Below, in pieces: positions 16,004-25,335 of a DNA stretch of 64,000 nt. A program made the translations under genes and the position numbers. The first letter of the stretch is position 1, and each line of letters opens with the position of its first letter. The notes under the pieces are model-generated. The model ran no database searches, was not told where the DNA came from, and was given only the letters and a program-made list of their open reading frames with translations. The stretch is from Bradyrhizobium sp. cir1 (lineage in GTDB: Bacteria > Pseudomonadota > Alphaproteobacteria > Rhizobiales > Xanthobacteraceae), in contig NZ_JACIHE010000005.1 of NCBI RefSeq assembly GCF_014198245.1, positions 310,001 to 374,000 of the forward strand, in the 5' to 3' direction.

Positions 16004-17470
16004 TCAGATGCGGCGCGCGAGCGCCGCGTTGCCGGTGATGCGCTGGGGCGGAGGCGCCGAAGACGTCGCGCCTGAGCTTTGTGTGCCGGAGCCATTGGGT
16101 CCCTGAGTGTCCTGCGCCTGGTTCGGCGAGGCCCCGCCGGTAGCAGATGCCCCCTCCGGCCGCAATGGCCGGGGCGGCGCGAACAGGAACCCCTGGCCGA
16201 ACCGCACGTCATAATCGAGCAGATCGACCACGGCGCGCTCGCCTTCGATGCGCTCGGCGATCAGGTCGATGCCGAAGCGGCCGAGCAGGTCCGAGAGGTC
16301 GGACGGATGGATGTCGGAGGTCGAGGCCTGCCGGGGGTCGAGCAGCAGTGTGGCCGGCACTTTGATGAAGCGCACGCCGCGGTCGGCGAGCTCGCGCGGC
16401 TCGATCCTGAGATCCGTGACATGGTCGATCGAGAAGCGGAAGCCGCGCTGGGCGAGCGCCGCGAGGTTCTCGGTCTCCGCGGGGCCGAGATTGCGGAAGG
16501 TCGACTGCTTGAACTCCAGCACCAGCGACGGCGCCAGCGCCCGGTTGGCCTCGAGGAAGTCGAGGCATTGCGCGAAAGTGGTGGAATTGCCGAGCGTGGA
16601 GGCCGCGACATTGCAGAACACGCCGACGTCCTTGTTGCGCACCATCAGGCGCCGCAGCACCTGCACACAGCGCAGCATCACCATGTTGTCGATGCGCCCG
16701 ATCAGCCCCGAGGCTTCGGCGATGCTGATGAACTCCTCGGCGGCGATCAGCTGGTCGCGCTCGTCGCGCACCCGTGTCACGGCCTCGTAGAACCGCACCT
16801 TGCGCTGCGGCAGCGTCACCATCGGCTGGAGGAAGATGTCGATGCGGTTCTCGTCGATCGCGTTGCGCAGCGTCGCCAGCAATTGGGTCTGGTTGCGACC
16901 GCTGGCGATCTGGGCCTGAACCGCCGCTGCCGGCCGCGGCTGCACCGCGGGAGGTGCGGGGGGAAGCGGCGGCGCGGCCGGTCGCTCCTCGAACGGTGCG
17001 ATCAGGTCGATCGGCGCTTCCGCCTCCGGTCTTGCCACCGGCGCTGCCGCAGGTCCAGGAGTTGCACCAGCCAGCAGGTCCTCATGAGCCGACACCGTGG
17101 AAGCGAGCTGCCTGACCAGCCCGCCGAGCTCGTTGATTTCACCGACCACCGACTGGATGCGGTCGGAATTGGTCGAATTGGACGAGGCGATGCGCCCCTC
17201 GGCCGCCGCCAGCCGGCGGCCGAACTCGGCCACCTGGCGGGCGAGGTCGGCGGTGCCGCGGGACAGATCGGCGATCTGCCCGCCGACGTCGCTGCGGTCG
17301 CGCAGCCGCATCGACACCGCATTGTAGAGGATCAGGAAGGTCAGCGCGGTCAGCGCCACTATCGCGGATTCGGTTCCGCTGATGCCGGCGACCGCGTAGA
17401 GCACCAGCCCGAGCGAAGCCGCGACCAGAACCATGCAGATGGCGATGAAGATCGTCGAAATGCGAATCAT
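16004..17470 (-). CDS. Membrane-anchored EAL-domain protein, probably catalytically inactive
   Basis: A 488-residue protein. Two transmembrane helices (about 6-28 and 33-52) are followed by a coiled-coil stretch (about 62-130), a Pro/Ala-rich linker (about 137-185) and an EAL domain (about 195-435). Metal-site residues read E229 (FYEAVTR in place of EAL), N287 (FCNVAAS), E319 (LEFKQS), D349, K370 (FIKVP) and E406 (AERIEG). The DDFG signature is SIDHVTD, so the second Asp is His350 and the following loop 6 is degenerate. I infer a c-di-GMP-binding or purely protein-binding role rather than phosphodiesterase activity. The tail after 435 is Pro/Ser/Gly-rich. Confidence 0.85.
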   Translation of the reverse strand: MIRISTIFIAICMVLVAASLGLVLYAVAGISGTESAIVALTALTFLILYNAVSMRLRDRSDVGGQIADLSRGTADLARQVAEFGRRLAAAEGRIASSNSTNSDRIQSVVGEINELGGLVRQLASTVSAHEDLLAGATPGPAAAPVARPEAEAPIDLIAPFEERPAAPPLPPAPPAVQPRPAAAVQAQIASGRNQTQLLATLRNAIDENRIDIFLQPMVTLPQRKVRFYEAVTRVRDERDQLIAAEEFISIAEASGLIGRIDNMVMLRCVQVLRRLMVRNKDVGVFCNVAASTLGNSTTFAQCLDFLEANRALAPSLVLEFKQSTFRNLGPAETENLAALAQRGFRFSIDHVTDLRIEPRELADRGVRFIKVPATLLLDPRQASTSDIHPSDLSDLLGRFGIDLIAERIEGERAVVDLLDYDVRFGQGFLFAPPRPLRPEGASATGGASPNQAQDTQGPNGSGTQSSGATSSAPPPQRITGNAALARRI

Positions 17471-17612
17471 GCCGCGCGTTACGCCTCAAGAGCTGACTGC
17501 CTCACCCGGGAAAACACGGGCCAGTGCGCGAACCCGCCGCGCCTCATGCTCCCCCAAGCCGCACGAGCTTAACATCATTGTTGATTCGAGGGGATAGCGC
17601 CTGTTCGAGCCT

Positions 17613-17840
17613 TCAATCGAGGCCAGCCCGGCGAAAGCCTTCGAGGTAGCGCTCGCGGTCACTGGCGAGCTTGATCGGCATGAACTCGACGATCCAGGCG
17701 AGCGAGACGTTCGGTTGGGCGCGGCGCAGTTCCCTCAAGGTCCGCCGGGGCGATCTCGCGATACCCGGCCATGCCGGCGGCCGCCTCGGCTCCCGTTCGG
17801 AAATCAAGGCGCTCTCAGCGTAAAATAACGCCGCTCTCAA
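17613..17840 (-). pseudogene. Possible remnant of an adenylate-cyclase-type protein C terminus
   Basis: A 75-codon open frame whose end (LRRAQPNVSLAWIVEFMPIK, then a segment ending FRRAGLD) looks like the C-terminal tetratricopeptide tail of rhizobial adenylate/guanylate cyclases. No cyclase domain or start region lies upstream; the adjacent sequence belongs to the divergent methyltransferase promoter. It is best seen as a decayed fragment. The assignment rests on resemblance only. Confidence 0.35.
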
Positions 17841-17897
17841 GGCCAGCGAGCCGCATGCGCCCTATCGTCCCGGCATTTTCAACCGCAGGAGATTGCC

Positions 17898-18737
17898 ATG
17901 TCGACATCCGCCGCGCTCAAGCCAGCCGCAGCCCAACCTGATCTTGCCGCCGTCAAGCAGCGCCAGCACGGCGCCTGGTCGTCGGGCGACTACGCCGTCG
18001 TCGGCACCACCTTGCAGATCGTCGGCGAACAGCTCTGTGAGGCACTCGACATACGCGCCGGCAGCAAGGTGCTGGACGTCGCCGCCGGCAACGGCAATGC
18101 AACGCTGGCCGCGGCGCGGCGCTGGTGTGACGTCACATCCACCGACTACGTGCCGGCGCTGCTCAAGCGTGGGCGTGAGCGCGCGGCGGCCGAACATCTC
18201 GTGATCGAATTCCGTGAGGCGGATGCCGAAGCGCTGCCGTTTGCCGACGCCAGCTACGACGTCGTGCTCTCGACCTTCGGCGTGATGTTCACGCCGGACC
18301 AGGACAAGGCGGCTTCCGAGCTTGCCAGGGTGTGCAGGTCCGGCGGCAAGATCGGTCTCGCCAACTGGACGCCGCAAGGTTTCATCGGCCAGCTGTTCAA
18401 GACCATCGGCAAGCAGCTGCCGCCGCCGGCCGGGGTGAAGTCGCCGGCATTGTGGGGCACACGGGCGCGGCTTGAAGAGATGTTTGCAAGCCAGGCTTCC
18501 GAGATCGCCGCCGAGCCGCGCATGTTCGTGTTCCGCTATCGCTCGCCGGAGCACTGGCTGGAAATCTTCAAGACCTTCTATGGGCCCACGCTGAAGGCGT
18601 TTGCCGCGCTGGACGAGGCCGGCCAGGCCGCGCTGAAGCGCGATCTGCTGGCGCTGCTCGGCGAGTTCAATCATGCCGACGATGGCACGATCGTCGTGCA
18701 CAGCGAATATCTGGAAGCCGTGATCACCAGGCGCTGA
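17898..18737 (+). CDS. Class I SAM-dependent methyltransferase
   Basis: A 279-residue Rossmann-fold methyltransferase. Motif I is VLDVAAGNGNATLAAA (about 55-70) and the acidic motif II follows (VTSTDYVPALL). The post-motif LPFADASYDVVLSTFGVMFTPD is typical of the UbiE/COQ5-like group that methylates small molecules. The substrate is unknown. AGGAG is 7 bases before the ATG at 17898. A GTG or ATG five bases earlier is out of frame. It has no co-directional partner gene. Confidence 0.85.
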   Translation: MSTSAALKPAAAQPDLAAVKQRQHGAWSSGDYAVVGTTLQIVGEQLCEALDIRAGSKVLDVAAGNGNATLAAARRWCDVTSTDYVPALLKRGRERAAAEHLVIEFREADAEALPFADASYDVVLSTFGVMFTPDQDKAASELARVCRSGGKIGLANWTPQGFIGQLFKTIGKQLPPPAGVKSPALWGTRARLEEMFASQASEIAAEPRMFVFRYRSPEHWLEIFKTFYGPTLKAFAALDEAGQAALKRDLLALLGEFNHADDGTIVVHSEYLEAVITRR

Positions 18738-18784
18738 TACACGCGAGATGCGGTCAGGCCGGCTCCCGGCCTGATCGCCACCAG

Positions 18785-19915
18785 TCAGAATGGCGCGGTG
18801 GCGCCGACCGTGTCGGCCGAGACGGCTTCGCGGCTGCCGAGCGGCTTGGGGCGACCGGTCGTCGTGTCCCGCAGGGTCTGCCGTTCGATCTCCGAGTTCA
18901 GCTCGGCGCCGAACATGATGACGACCGCAGACATCCACATCCACATCATCAGGCCGATCGCCGCACCGAGCGAGCCGTAGGTCGCGTTGTAATTGGCGAA
19001 TTCCGAGAGATACCAGGACAGCAGCGCCGAACCAGCGATCCAGAGGAGGGCGGCGGTCACCGCGCCGAGGCTCAGCCATTGCCATCGCGGCGAATCGCGA
19101 CTGGGCGCGAAGCGGTAGAGGATCGCGAGCGCCACCAGCAGGATGAGGAACAGCAACGGCCATCGTGCCAGCGCCACGATCAGCTTGCTCTCGGGCGCCA
19201 TGCCGAGATGGTTGAGTGCGAGCGGAAAGGCGACGACGGCGCCCACCATCAGCAGCAGCGCCACGATGCCGCCGACGGTGAAGGCCAGCGACACCATGTT
19301 GAGCTTGATGAAGCTGCGCTTCTCGCGCTCCTCATAGGCGACGTTGAGAGCGTCGAAGATGGCTTTGACGCCGGCATTGGCGCTCCAGATCGCGAGCAAG
19401 AGGCCGACCAGGAAGGTGAGGCCGAGCGTTGCATTGCCGTGCGAGACGACACGTCCGACCTGGTCTTCGACGATCTGGAATGCCCCCTCGGGCAACATCA
19501 TTGCGAGCGTTTGCAGATTGTCGGTGATGGTCGAGGGATTGGCGAACAGTCCGTAGGAGGAGACCAGCGCGGTCACGGCGGGGAAGATCGCGAGCAGTCC
19601 GAAGAACACGACGCCGCCGGCGGTTGCCAGCAGGCGATCATCATCGATGCGCTGATAGGTGCGCCAGAAAATATCCTTCCACCCCGCCCAGGGGATCGCG
19701 AACGGGCTCTTCGCACGACGTCCGCGGCCGGGCTGTACGGCCGCGCGCGCCGGGTGGGTTTCCGGTGAATTCGCCTCTTGCTTGCGGTGGTCCGGCGGAG
19801 GTCCCGGCCGGATCAGGCCGGAGTCCTGGAAGTAGCGTTCCGCCATGAGCACGAAGACGGCGGTGGCCGCCACCAGCAGCCAGCTGTCGATTGGCTCGGA
19901 GCGCCGTACCAGCAT
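18785..19915 (-). CDS. YihY/BrkB-family integral membrane protein
   Basis: A 376-residue inner-membrane protein. An N-terminal helix (SWLLVAATAVFVLMAE) is followed by a basic Pro-rich linker and the BrkB core with about six further helices, including the family signature LLATAGGVVFFGLLAIFPAVTALVS-type region, NAGVKAIFDALN and the last-helix motif MMWMWMSAVVIMFGAELNSE. The function of the family is not settled (it is not RNase BN). The start at 19915 is one base after the stop of the upstream gene, so the two are coupled. Confidence 0.88.
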   Translation of the reverse strand: MLVRRSEPIDSWLLVAATAVFVLMAERYFQDSGLIRPGPPPDHRKQEANSPETHPARAAVQPGRGRRAKSPFAIPWAGWKDIFWRTYQRIDDDRLLATAGGVVFFGLLAIFPAVTALVSSYGLFANPSTITDNLQTLAMMLPEGAFQIVEDQVGRVVSHGNATLGLTFLVGLLLAIWSANAGVKAIFDALNVAYEEREKRSFIKLNMVSLAFTVGGIVALLLMVGAVVAFPLALNHLGMAPESKLIVALARWPLLFLILLVALAILYRFAPSRDSPRWQWLSLGAVTAALLWIAGSALLSWYLSEFANYNATYGSLGAAIGLMMWMWMSAVVIMFGAELNSEIERQTLRDTTTGRPKPLGSREAVSADTVGATAPF

Positions 19916-19916
19916 C

Positions 19917-20504
19917 TCACGTCTCCAGCCTCTGCCCGTGGCGTCTCCGGCGCGCTGCGGTGACACACAGCAGCCCGACCGCTGCGAGCATCAGGCCAAG
20001 CTGCACGGGCCGGTTGGTGCGGGCTGGCCAGCCTCTGTTGCCATGGCCGCGTTCGCCCGGCGCGAGCGGCGCCAATGGAATCGTCGTCGCCACCTCCTTC
20101 ACGGCCTCCTTGACCGTTCCGCGCGGGATCCGCGGCGTTGCGACCGCCACGCGCAGACGGCTCGCGAGCGGCACGATCGGCTTGGGCTTGCGCCTCATCT
20201 GCGCCATCGCCACCCCGGCACAGACCGCAGCCAGCAGCAGCAGCACTGTGCCGACGGCACCAAAACCCCAGAATTGCCCGTAGCTGATGGCGATCCAGCG
20301 GTACAGGGCGATCAGCCCGACGAAGAATGCTGCGAGAACGAACAGGCCCGCGCCCGCGAACAGCCCGCCGGCCACCGCGTACGACGTCACCTTGCCGGTG
20401 GCCTGGCTGGCCTGGTCACGCAGATAGGATTGAGCGGCGCGTTTGACGTGATTGAGCTTGAGCGCCATGCCGGCGCGCAGCAATTCGCCCGATGGCGCGA
20501 GCAT
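19917..20504 (-). CDS. Small membrane protein of the phage-holin-3-6-like / DUF1469 type
   Basis: A 195-residue protein with two adjacent hydrophobic helices (VAGGLFAGAGLFVLAAFFVGLI-type at about 32-53, and GAVGTVLLLLAAVCAGVAMAQ at about 70-90), then a cytoplasmic basic linker and a third hydrophobic segment near the end (LGLMLAAVGLLCVTAA). This is the arrangement of the proteins annotated as putative holin-X in rhizobia; lysis activity is not implied. GGAGG lies 8 bases before the ATG at 20504. It is coupled to the BrkB-family gene downstream. Confidence 0.7.
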   Translation of the reverse strand: MLAPSGELLRAGMALKLNHVKRAAQSYLRDQASQATGKVTSYAVAGGLFAGAGLFVLAAFFVGLIALYRWIAISYGQFWGFGAVGTVLLLLAAVCAGVAMAQMRRKPKPIVPLASRLRVAVATPRIPRGTVKEAVKEVATTIPLAPLAPGERGHGNRGWPARTNRPVQLGLMLAAVGLLCVTAARRRRHGQRLET

Positions 20505-20593
20505 GCGGACATCCTCCGAGAGCGCGACAATGCGTCGGGGATGAACGTGGCCGAATTTGACTTGTTCCGTCGAAGTCGCGCGGCCGGGGCGGA

Positions 20594-21553
20594 TCAGCCG
20601 AGATCGGCCGCGGCGATCCAGAACACCTCGCCCTCGGAGTCTTCGGTGTCGAGCCAAAGCAGCGGCAGTTCCGGAAAGGCCTCGTCGACCAGTTCGCGGC
20701 CGCGGCCGATCTCGCAGATCAAGCCGCCGCCGGGCGTCAGATGATCGGGCGCATCGCGCAGGATCTTCCGCACCACGTCGAGACCATCAGCACCGCCGTC
20801 GAAGGCGAGCTTTGGCTCGGCCCGGCATTCCGGCGGCAGCGCGGCCATGCCTTCGGCGTCGACGTAAGGCGGGTTGGTGATGATCAGGTCATACCGCGCA
20901 TCGCCGAGCGGGGCGAACAGGTCGCCGCGATAGAGCGTGATCCGGTCCTCGAGCCCGTAGTCCGCGACATTGCGCGCGGCGACTTCGAGCGCGCCCTTGG
21001 AAATGTCGACGGCATCGACCACAGCGTTCGGAAAGTGATGCGCGGCGAGGATCGCAAGGCATCCCGATCCCGTGCAGAGATCGAGCACGCGCTCGACCGC
21101 GGTGGGGTCGTCGATCAGCGAGCCGGGTCCGCCCTCGCCGCCGAAATGCGAATCCAGGAGCTCGCCGATGAAGGAGCGCGGAACGATGACGCGCTCGTCG
21201 ACATAGAAGGGCAGGCCGCGCATGTAGATCTTGTTGACGAGATAGGCGGCAGGTTTGCGGGTGGTGACGCGCCGATGGATGAGGTCGAGGACGGTCTTGC
21301 CCTCCGCGGCGGTGACGCGCGCGTGGGCAACGCCCTCGAACTGGTCGGGAGTGAGATGCAGCGCCTCGCAGATCAGGAAAACGGCTTCCGCAACCGGGTC
21401 GGTCGTGCCATGGGCAAAAGCGAGCTTCGCCTCGACGAAGCGGCTCACCGCATAGCGGACGAAGTCGAGCAGCGTGAGAAGCTCGCCGGGCCCCACTTTC
21501 GCAAGCTTCGGCGCGGCGCGGCCGCGCGCGGTCCTTTTCGCAGCTCTTGCCAT
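20594..21553 (-). CDS. prmB: Ribosomal protein uL3 glutamine N5-methyltransferase PrmB
   Basis: A 319-residue HemK-family enzyme that methylates a Gln side chain of ribosomal protein L3. The SAM motif I is VLDLCTGSGCLAI (about 152-164), and the substrate-binding catalytic NPPY is in IITNPPYVDAEG (about 224-235). The segment VIVPRSFIGELL is characteristic of PrmB rather than PrmC. A basic N-terminal extension of about 20 residues is present. The ATG overlaps the TGA of moaE by 1 base of the ATGA, suggesting coupling. Confidence 0.9.
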   Translation of the reverse strand: MARAAKRTARGRAAPKLAKVGPGELLTLLDFVRYAVSRFVEAKLAFAHGTTDPVAEAVFLICEALHLTPDQFEGVAHARVTAAEGKTVLDLIHRRVTTRKPAAYLVNKIYMRGLPFYVDERVIVPRSFIGELLDSHFGGEGGPGSLIDDPTAVERVLDLCTGSGCLAILAAHHFPNAVVDAVDISKGALEVAARNVADYGLEDRITLYRGDLFAPLGDARYDLIITNPPYVDAEGMAALPPECRAEPKLAFDGGADGLDVVRKILRDAPDHLTPGGGLICEIGRGRELVDEAFPELPLLWLDTEDSEGEVFWIAAADLG

Positions 21554-22035
21554 CAGGATTTGGTCCAGCGTGCGGCGGCCTCGTCGTCACGGGCCTGGGC
21601 CTCGACCCAGCCGGTGCCGGTGGCGCTCTCTTCCTTCTTCCAGAACGGGGCGCTGGTCTTGAGGTAATCCATCAGGAACTCGGCCGCCTGGAATGCGGCC
21701 TCGCGATGCTGCGAGGCGGTGAGCACCAGCACGATGTTCTGGCCGGGCATGAAGCGGCCGACGCGGTGGATCACCGTGACGCCGTTGAGCGGCCAGCGCG
21801 AGATGGCCTCGTCGGCATGGCGCCTGATCTCTTCCTCGGCCATGCCGGGATAGTGCTCGAGCGTGAGCGCGGCGATCTTGGCGCTGTCGTCGTCGGCGCG
21901 GCAGATGCCGGAGAAGCTCACGACCGCGCCGATGTCGGTCCGGCTCTTGGTCAGGACCGCGATCTCGCGCGCGATGTCGAAATCGTCTTCCTGGATACGG
22001 ATGGTGACGGGGCAGCTGGTGACAGGGGTGGTCAT
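21553..22035 (-). CDS. moaE: Molybdopterin synthase catalytic subunit MoaE
   Basis: A 160-residue large subunit that, with thiocarboxylated MoaD, converts cyclic pyranopterin monophosphate to molybdopterin. Family segments are present: VVSFSGICR, the histidine-bearing VTVIHRVGRFMPGQNIVLV, and the active-site lysine region near YLKTSAPFWKKE. The length is typical. It follows moaD by 4 bases and overlaps prmB. Confidence 0.93.
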   Translation of the reverse strand: MTTPVTSCPVTIRIQEDDFDIAREIAVLTKSRTDIGAVVSFSGICRADDDSAKIAALTLEHYPGMAEEEIRRHADEAISRWPLNGVTVIHRVGRFMPGQNIVLVLTASQHREAAFQAAEFLMDYLKTSAPFWKKEESATGTGWVEAQARDDEAAARWTKS

Positions 22036-22039
22036 GAGC

Positions 22040-22291
22040 CTAGCCGCCGGTCATCGGCGGGAAGAACGCGATCTCGCGGGCACCCGCGATCGCGGCGTCC
22101 GGTTTGACATGGGCATGGTCGATCGCGGCGCGGATCACCTTCGGCTTCTCGAACGCATACGCATAGGCCTCGCTCCGACCGGACAGCCAGGCGATCAGCT
22201 CCTCCACGGTGCGCACGGTCGCCGGCGGCTCGATGGTCTCCTCGGCCTTGCCGACGCGCTCGCGTACCCAGGCAAAATACTTCACCTTCAT
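22040..22291 (-). CDS. moaD: Molybdopterin synthase sulfur-carrier subunit MoaD
   Basis: An 83-residue ubiquitin-fold protein ending in Gly-Gly (FFPPMTGG), the residue pair that is adenylated and thiocarboxylated. It begins MKVKYFAWVRERVG, as in the family. Its ATG overlaps the TGA of pgsA (ATGA), and moaE starts 4 bases after its stop, so moaD-moaE form one translational unit. Confidence 0.93.
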   Translation of the reverse strand: MKVKYFAWVRERVGKAEETIEPPATVRTVEELIAWLSGRSEAYAYAFEKPKVIRAAIDHAHVKPDAAIAGAREIAFFPPMTGG

Positions 22292-22905
22292 CCCTCATCC
22301 TCCTTGATGAGGTGATGGATGCCGGCGCGGAAATAGTCGTAGCCGGTGTAGATGGTCAGGATCGCCGAGGCCCACAGCAGTGCCAGTCCGATCATCGTGA
22401 CGACGGGCGCCACCTCGTCGCCGGCAGGTCCCGCGAGCAGGAAGCCGATCGCGACGAGCTGGACCGTGGTCTTCCACTTCGCAAGCTTGGTCACGGGCAC
22501 GCTGACGCGGAGCGCGGCGAGGTATTCGCGCAGACCCGAGACCAGGATCTCGCGGCACAGGATCACGATGGCGGCCCACAGCGACCAGCCGTGGATGATG
22601 CCGTCGGCGGCCAGCATCAGCAGGCAGGACGCAACCAGCAGCTTGTCGGCGATCGGGTCGAGCATCCGGCCGAACGCCGATTGCTGATTCCAGATCCGCG
22701 CGTAATAGCCGTCGAGGTAGTCGGTGACCGCAGCCGCGATGAAGATGGCGACCGCGAGCCAGCGCAGCCAGAGCGGCTGATCCAGAATCGACTGCGCATA
22801 GATGCATCCGACCACGACCGGGATCGCGGCGATCCGGCCATAGGTCAGGATGTTGGGGAGGGACATCGCGCGGCTGGTCGTCCCTCGTGTCGTGGCGATG
22901 TTCAT
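22288..22905 (-). CDS. pgsA: CDP-diacylglycerol--glycerol-3-phosphate 3-phosphatidyltransferase
   Basis: A 205-residue inner-membrane enzyme that makes phosphatidylglycerophosphate, the first committed step to phosphatidylglycerol and cardiolipin. The CDP-alcohol phosphotransferase signature DG-x2-AR-x8-G-x3-D-x3-D is seen as DGYYARIWNQQSAFGRMLD followed by PIAD. Six hydrophobic helices are visible. AGGA lies 5 bases before the ATG at 22905; a later ATG at 22866 (MSLPNILTYGR) matches the commonest family start but has no ribosome site. Confidence 0.92.
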   Translation of the reverse strand: MNIATTRGTTSRAMSLPNILTYGRIAAIPVVVGCIYAQSILDQPLWLRWLAVAIFIAAAVTDYLDGYYARIWNQQSAFGRMLDPIADKLLVASCLLMLAADGIIHGWSLWAAIVILCREILVSGLREYLAALRVSVPVTKLAKWKTTVQLVAIGFLLAGPAGDEVAPVVTMIGLALLWASAILTIYTGYDYFRAGIHHLIKEDEG

Positions 22906-23026
22906 CCGTCCTACCAATACCGCTCAAGGCTGAAGGTCAACCGTCCCGCTCACAAATGCGGTGCGGGATGCGACGACCTTATGACCATGGCTCCCCTTAA
23001 TAGCTCCCCTTGGGTCCCCTTGTAGT

Positions 23027-25087
23027 TCACCCCGGCTGGGGATGGAAATATTCGAAAATCCTGCGGGCGCTTTCGGCGCTCACCCCCGGAACCTTGCCGA
23101 GATCGGCGATCGAGGCCCGTTCGATCTCCTTCAGGGTTCCGAAATGGTGCAGCAAGGCACGTTTGCGTGACGGGCCGATGCCCGGAATCTCCTGCAGGCC
23201 GGCCTCGCGGATGTCCTTCTTGCGCAGCTTGCGGTGCGAGCCGATGACGAAGCGGTGGGCCTCGTCGCGCAGGCGCTGGATGAAATAGAGCACGGGATCG
23301 CGTGGCTCCAGCTTGATCGCCTCGCGCTCCGGCATGAACAGGGTTTCGCGGCCGGCATCCCGGTCCGGCCCCTTGGCGACCGACATCAGCGACACCTGGG
23401 TCAGGCCGAGATTGGCAAAGATCTCGCGCACCGCGTTGAGCTGGCCACGGCCGCCATCGATGATCACGAGGTCGGGCCATTGCGGGAAGTCGTCGTCCCT
23501 GGCTTTGGCCGCACTCTCCTCGGGCGGATTGATCAGGCGCTTGAAGCGCCGCTCCAGCACCTCGCGCATCATGGCGAAGTCGTCGCCCGGCGTGATCCCT
23601 TCCGACTTGATGTTGAACTTGCGGTACTGGTTCTTCACGAAGCCGTCGGGGCCGGCGACGATCATGGCGCCGACCGCGTTGGTGCCCTGGATGTGGCTGT
23701 TGTCGTAGACCTCGATGCGCTTGGGCGCATGCGGCAGGCTGAGCGTCGCGGCCATGGCCTCCAGCAGCCGGCTTTGCGTTGCGGTGTCCGCGAGCTTGCG
23801 GCCGAGCGCCTCGCGCGCATTGGTCAGCGCGTGGGTGACGAGCTCCTTCTTCTCGCCGCGCTTGGGCGCGGTGACCTCGACCTTGTGACCGGCCTTGATC
23901 GAGAGCGCGTTGGCGAGCAGCTCGCTCTCCTCGATCTCGTGCGAGAGCAGGATGTTCTTCGGCGGCGGCTTGTCGTCGTAGAACTGGGCCAGGAAGGACC
24001 CCAGCACTTCCTCCGGCGTGAAAGTCTTTTCCGCGCGCGGGAAATAGGCGCGGTTGCCCCAGTTCTGGCCGGTGCGGAAGAAGAACACCTCGACGCAGGA
24101 GAAGCCACCCTCCTGGTGGATGGCGAACACGTCGGCTTCCTCCACCGTGCGCGGATTGATGCCCTGCTGCGACTGGATCGCCGACAGCGCGGCGAGACGG
24201 TCGCGGTAGAGCGCCGCGCGCTCGAACTCGAGCTCGCTTGAGGCCTTCTCCATCTCGCCGGCGAGCTCCTGCTTCACCGCGTGGCTCTTGCCGGAGAGGA
24301 AGTCGCTCGCCTCGCGCACCAGCGTTGAATAGCCGCCGAAATCGATCTCGCGGGTGCAGGGGCCGGCGCAGCGGCGGATCTGATAGAGCAGGCAGGGCCG
24401 GGTGCGGCTCTCGAAGAAGGAATCGGTGCAGGACCGGATCAGGAACGCGCGCTGCAACGCCGTGATGGTGCGGTTGACCGCACCGGCGGAGGCGAACGGG
24501 CCGAAATAGCGCCCGGGCCGCGTCTGCGCGCCGCGATGTTTCAGGATCTGCGGCGCCCAATGGTCGCCGGTGATCAGGATATAAGGAAACGACTTGTCGT
24601 CGCGTAGCTGCACGTTGAAGCGCGGCCGAAGCTGCTTGATCAGGTTGGCTTCCAGCAGCAGCGCTTCGGTCTCGGTGTTGGTCGAGACGATCTCCACCGT
24701 CACGGTGGCTGCGATCATGCGCAGGATGCGCGCCGGCTGCGGCGCGCTCTGGCGCGCGTAGTTGGACAGGCGCTTTTTGACGTTCTTGGCCTTGCCGACA
24801 TAGAGCACGTCGGCATTGGCATTGAGCATGCGGTAGACGCCGGGCGAGGTCGGGGCGAGCCGGACCGCGCGCTCGATCGCCTCGTGGCCGGTCGCCAGCG
24901 GCTCTTCGCCGACCGCGCCGCTCTCTTCGAGGATATCGGGCAGCAGCGCATCGTCCTCGTCGTCGCCGCCCGTGGTGGCGGGATCGACGTCCGGCGCCGC
25001 CAACCCCGCGGGCGGCGTGTCGTTCGCAGCGGCCTGCGGCGATTTGCGCGCGCGGTCGTCCGGATTGTCGGTGGAATCGTGAACCAT
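23027..25087 (-). CDS. uvrC: UvrABC excinuclease subunit C
   Basis: A 686-residue nucleotide-excision-repair nuclease that makes both incisions around UvrB-bound damage. Domains in order: a 75-residue acidic, low-complexity N-terminal extension, a GIY-YIG nuclease ([20 protein letters not shown]), a Cys-containing segment ([13 protein letters not shown]), the UvrB-binding UVR motif (about 260-295), the RNase H-like nuclease with [12 protein letters not shown] and [10 protein letters not shown], and helix-hairpin-helix motifs at the end ([12 protein letters not shown]). The N-terminal extension is absent from E. coli UvrC. Confidence 0.96.
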   Translation of the reverse strand: MVHDSTDNPDDRARKSPQAAANDTPPAGLAAPDVDPATTGGDDEDDALLPDILEESGAVGEEPLATGHEAIERAVRLAPTSPGVYRMLNANADVLYVGKAKNVKKRLSNYARQSAPQPARILRMIAATVTVEIVSTNTETEALLLEANLIKQLRPRFNVQLRDDKSFPYILITGDHWAPQILKHRGAQTRPGRYFGPFASAGAVNRTITALQRAFLIRSCTDSFFESRTRPCLLYQIRRCAGPCTREIDFGGYSTLVREASDFLSGKSHAVKQELAGEMEKASSELEFERAALYRDRLAALSAIQSQQGINPRTVEEADVFAIHQEGGFSCVEVFFFRTGQNWGNRAYFPRAEKTFTPEEVLGSFLAQFYDDKPPPKNILLSHEIEESELLANALSIKAGHKVEVTAPKRGEKKELVTHALTNAREALGRKLADTATQSRLLEAMAATLSLPHAPKRIEVYDNSHIQGTNAVGAMIVAGPDGFVKNQYRKFNIKSEGITPGDDFAMMREVLERRFKRLINPPEESAAKARDDDFPQWPDLVIIDGGRGQLNAVREIFANLGLTQVSLMSVAKGPDRDAGRETLFMPEREAIKLEPRDPVLYFIQRLRDEAHRFVIGSHRKLRKKDIREAGLQEIPGIGPSRKRALLHHFGTLKEIERASIADLGKVPGVSAESARRIFEYFHPQPG

Positions 25088-25206
25088 GGGGCGAATTTAG
25101 GTGCTGGGGGTGCCGATTTGAAGTTCCGGCCGTGCTGCACGCACAGGATGGCGGTGCAGTTCCCGGTAACGCTTGCTTAAGCCTGTTAAGCGCGCGGTAA
25201 CCCGGA

Positions 25207-25222
25207 TTAACAGCGCTTTAAC
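25207..25222. promoter_or_regulatory. Candidate CtrA-binding site
   Basis: TTAA-N7-TTAAC (TTAACAGCGCTTTAAC) is an exact match to the alphaproteobacterial CtrA consensus. It is 114 bases upstream of the outer-membrane protein gene. More TTAA half-sites are nearby (25172-25190). In Brucella CtrA binds upstream of omp25, so the context fits; binding here is inferred. Confidence 0.6.
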
Positions 25223-25335
25223 TTAAAACTCTCGATAAATCCTGCGCGAAAGGTTCTTGGTTCCGTAACCACGCGGTTTTGCCTCGCGCGCGGCGGCGCA
25301 GGCATCGCGGGTCGGCAGTTGCGTTGGAGAGTGTG

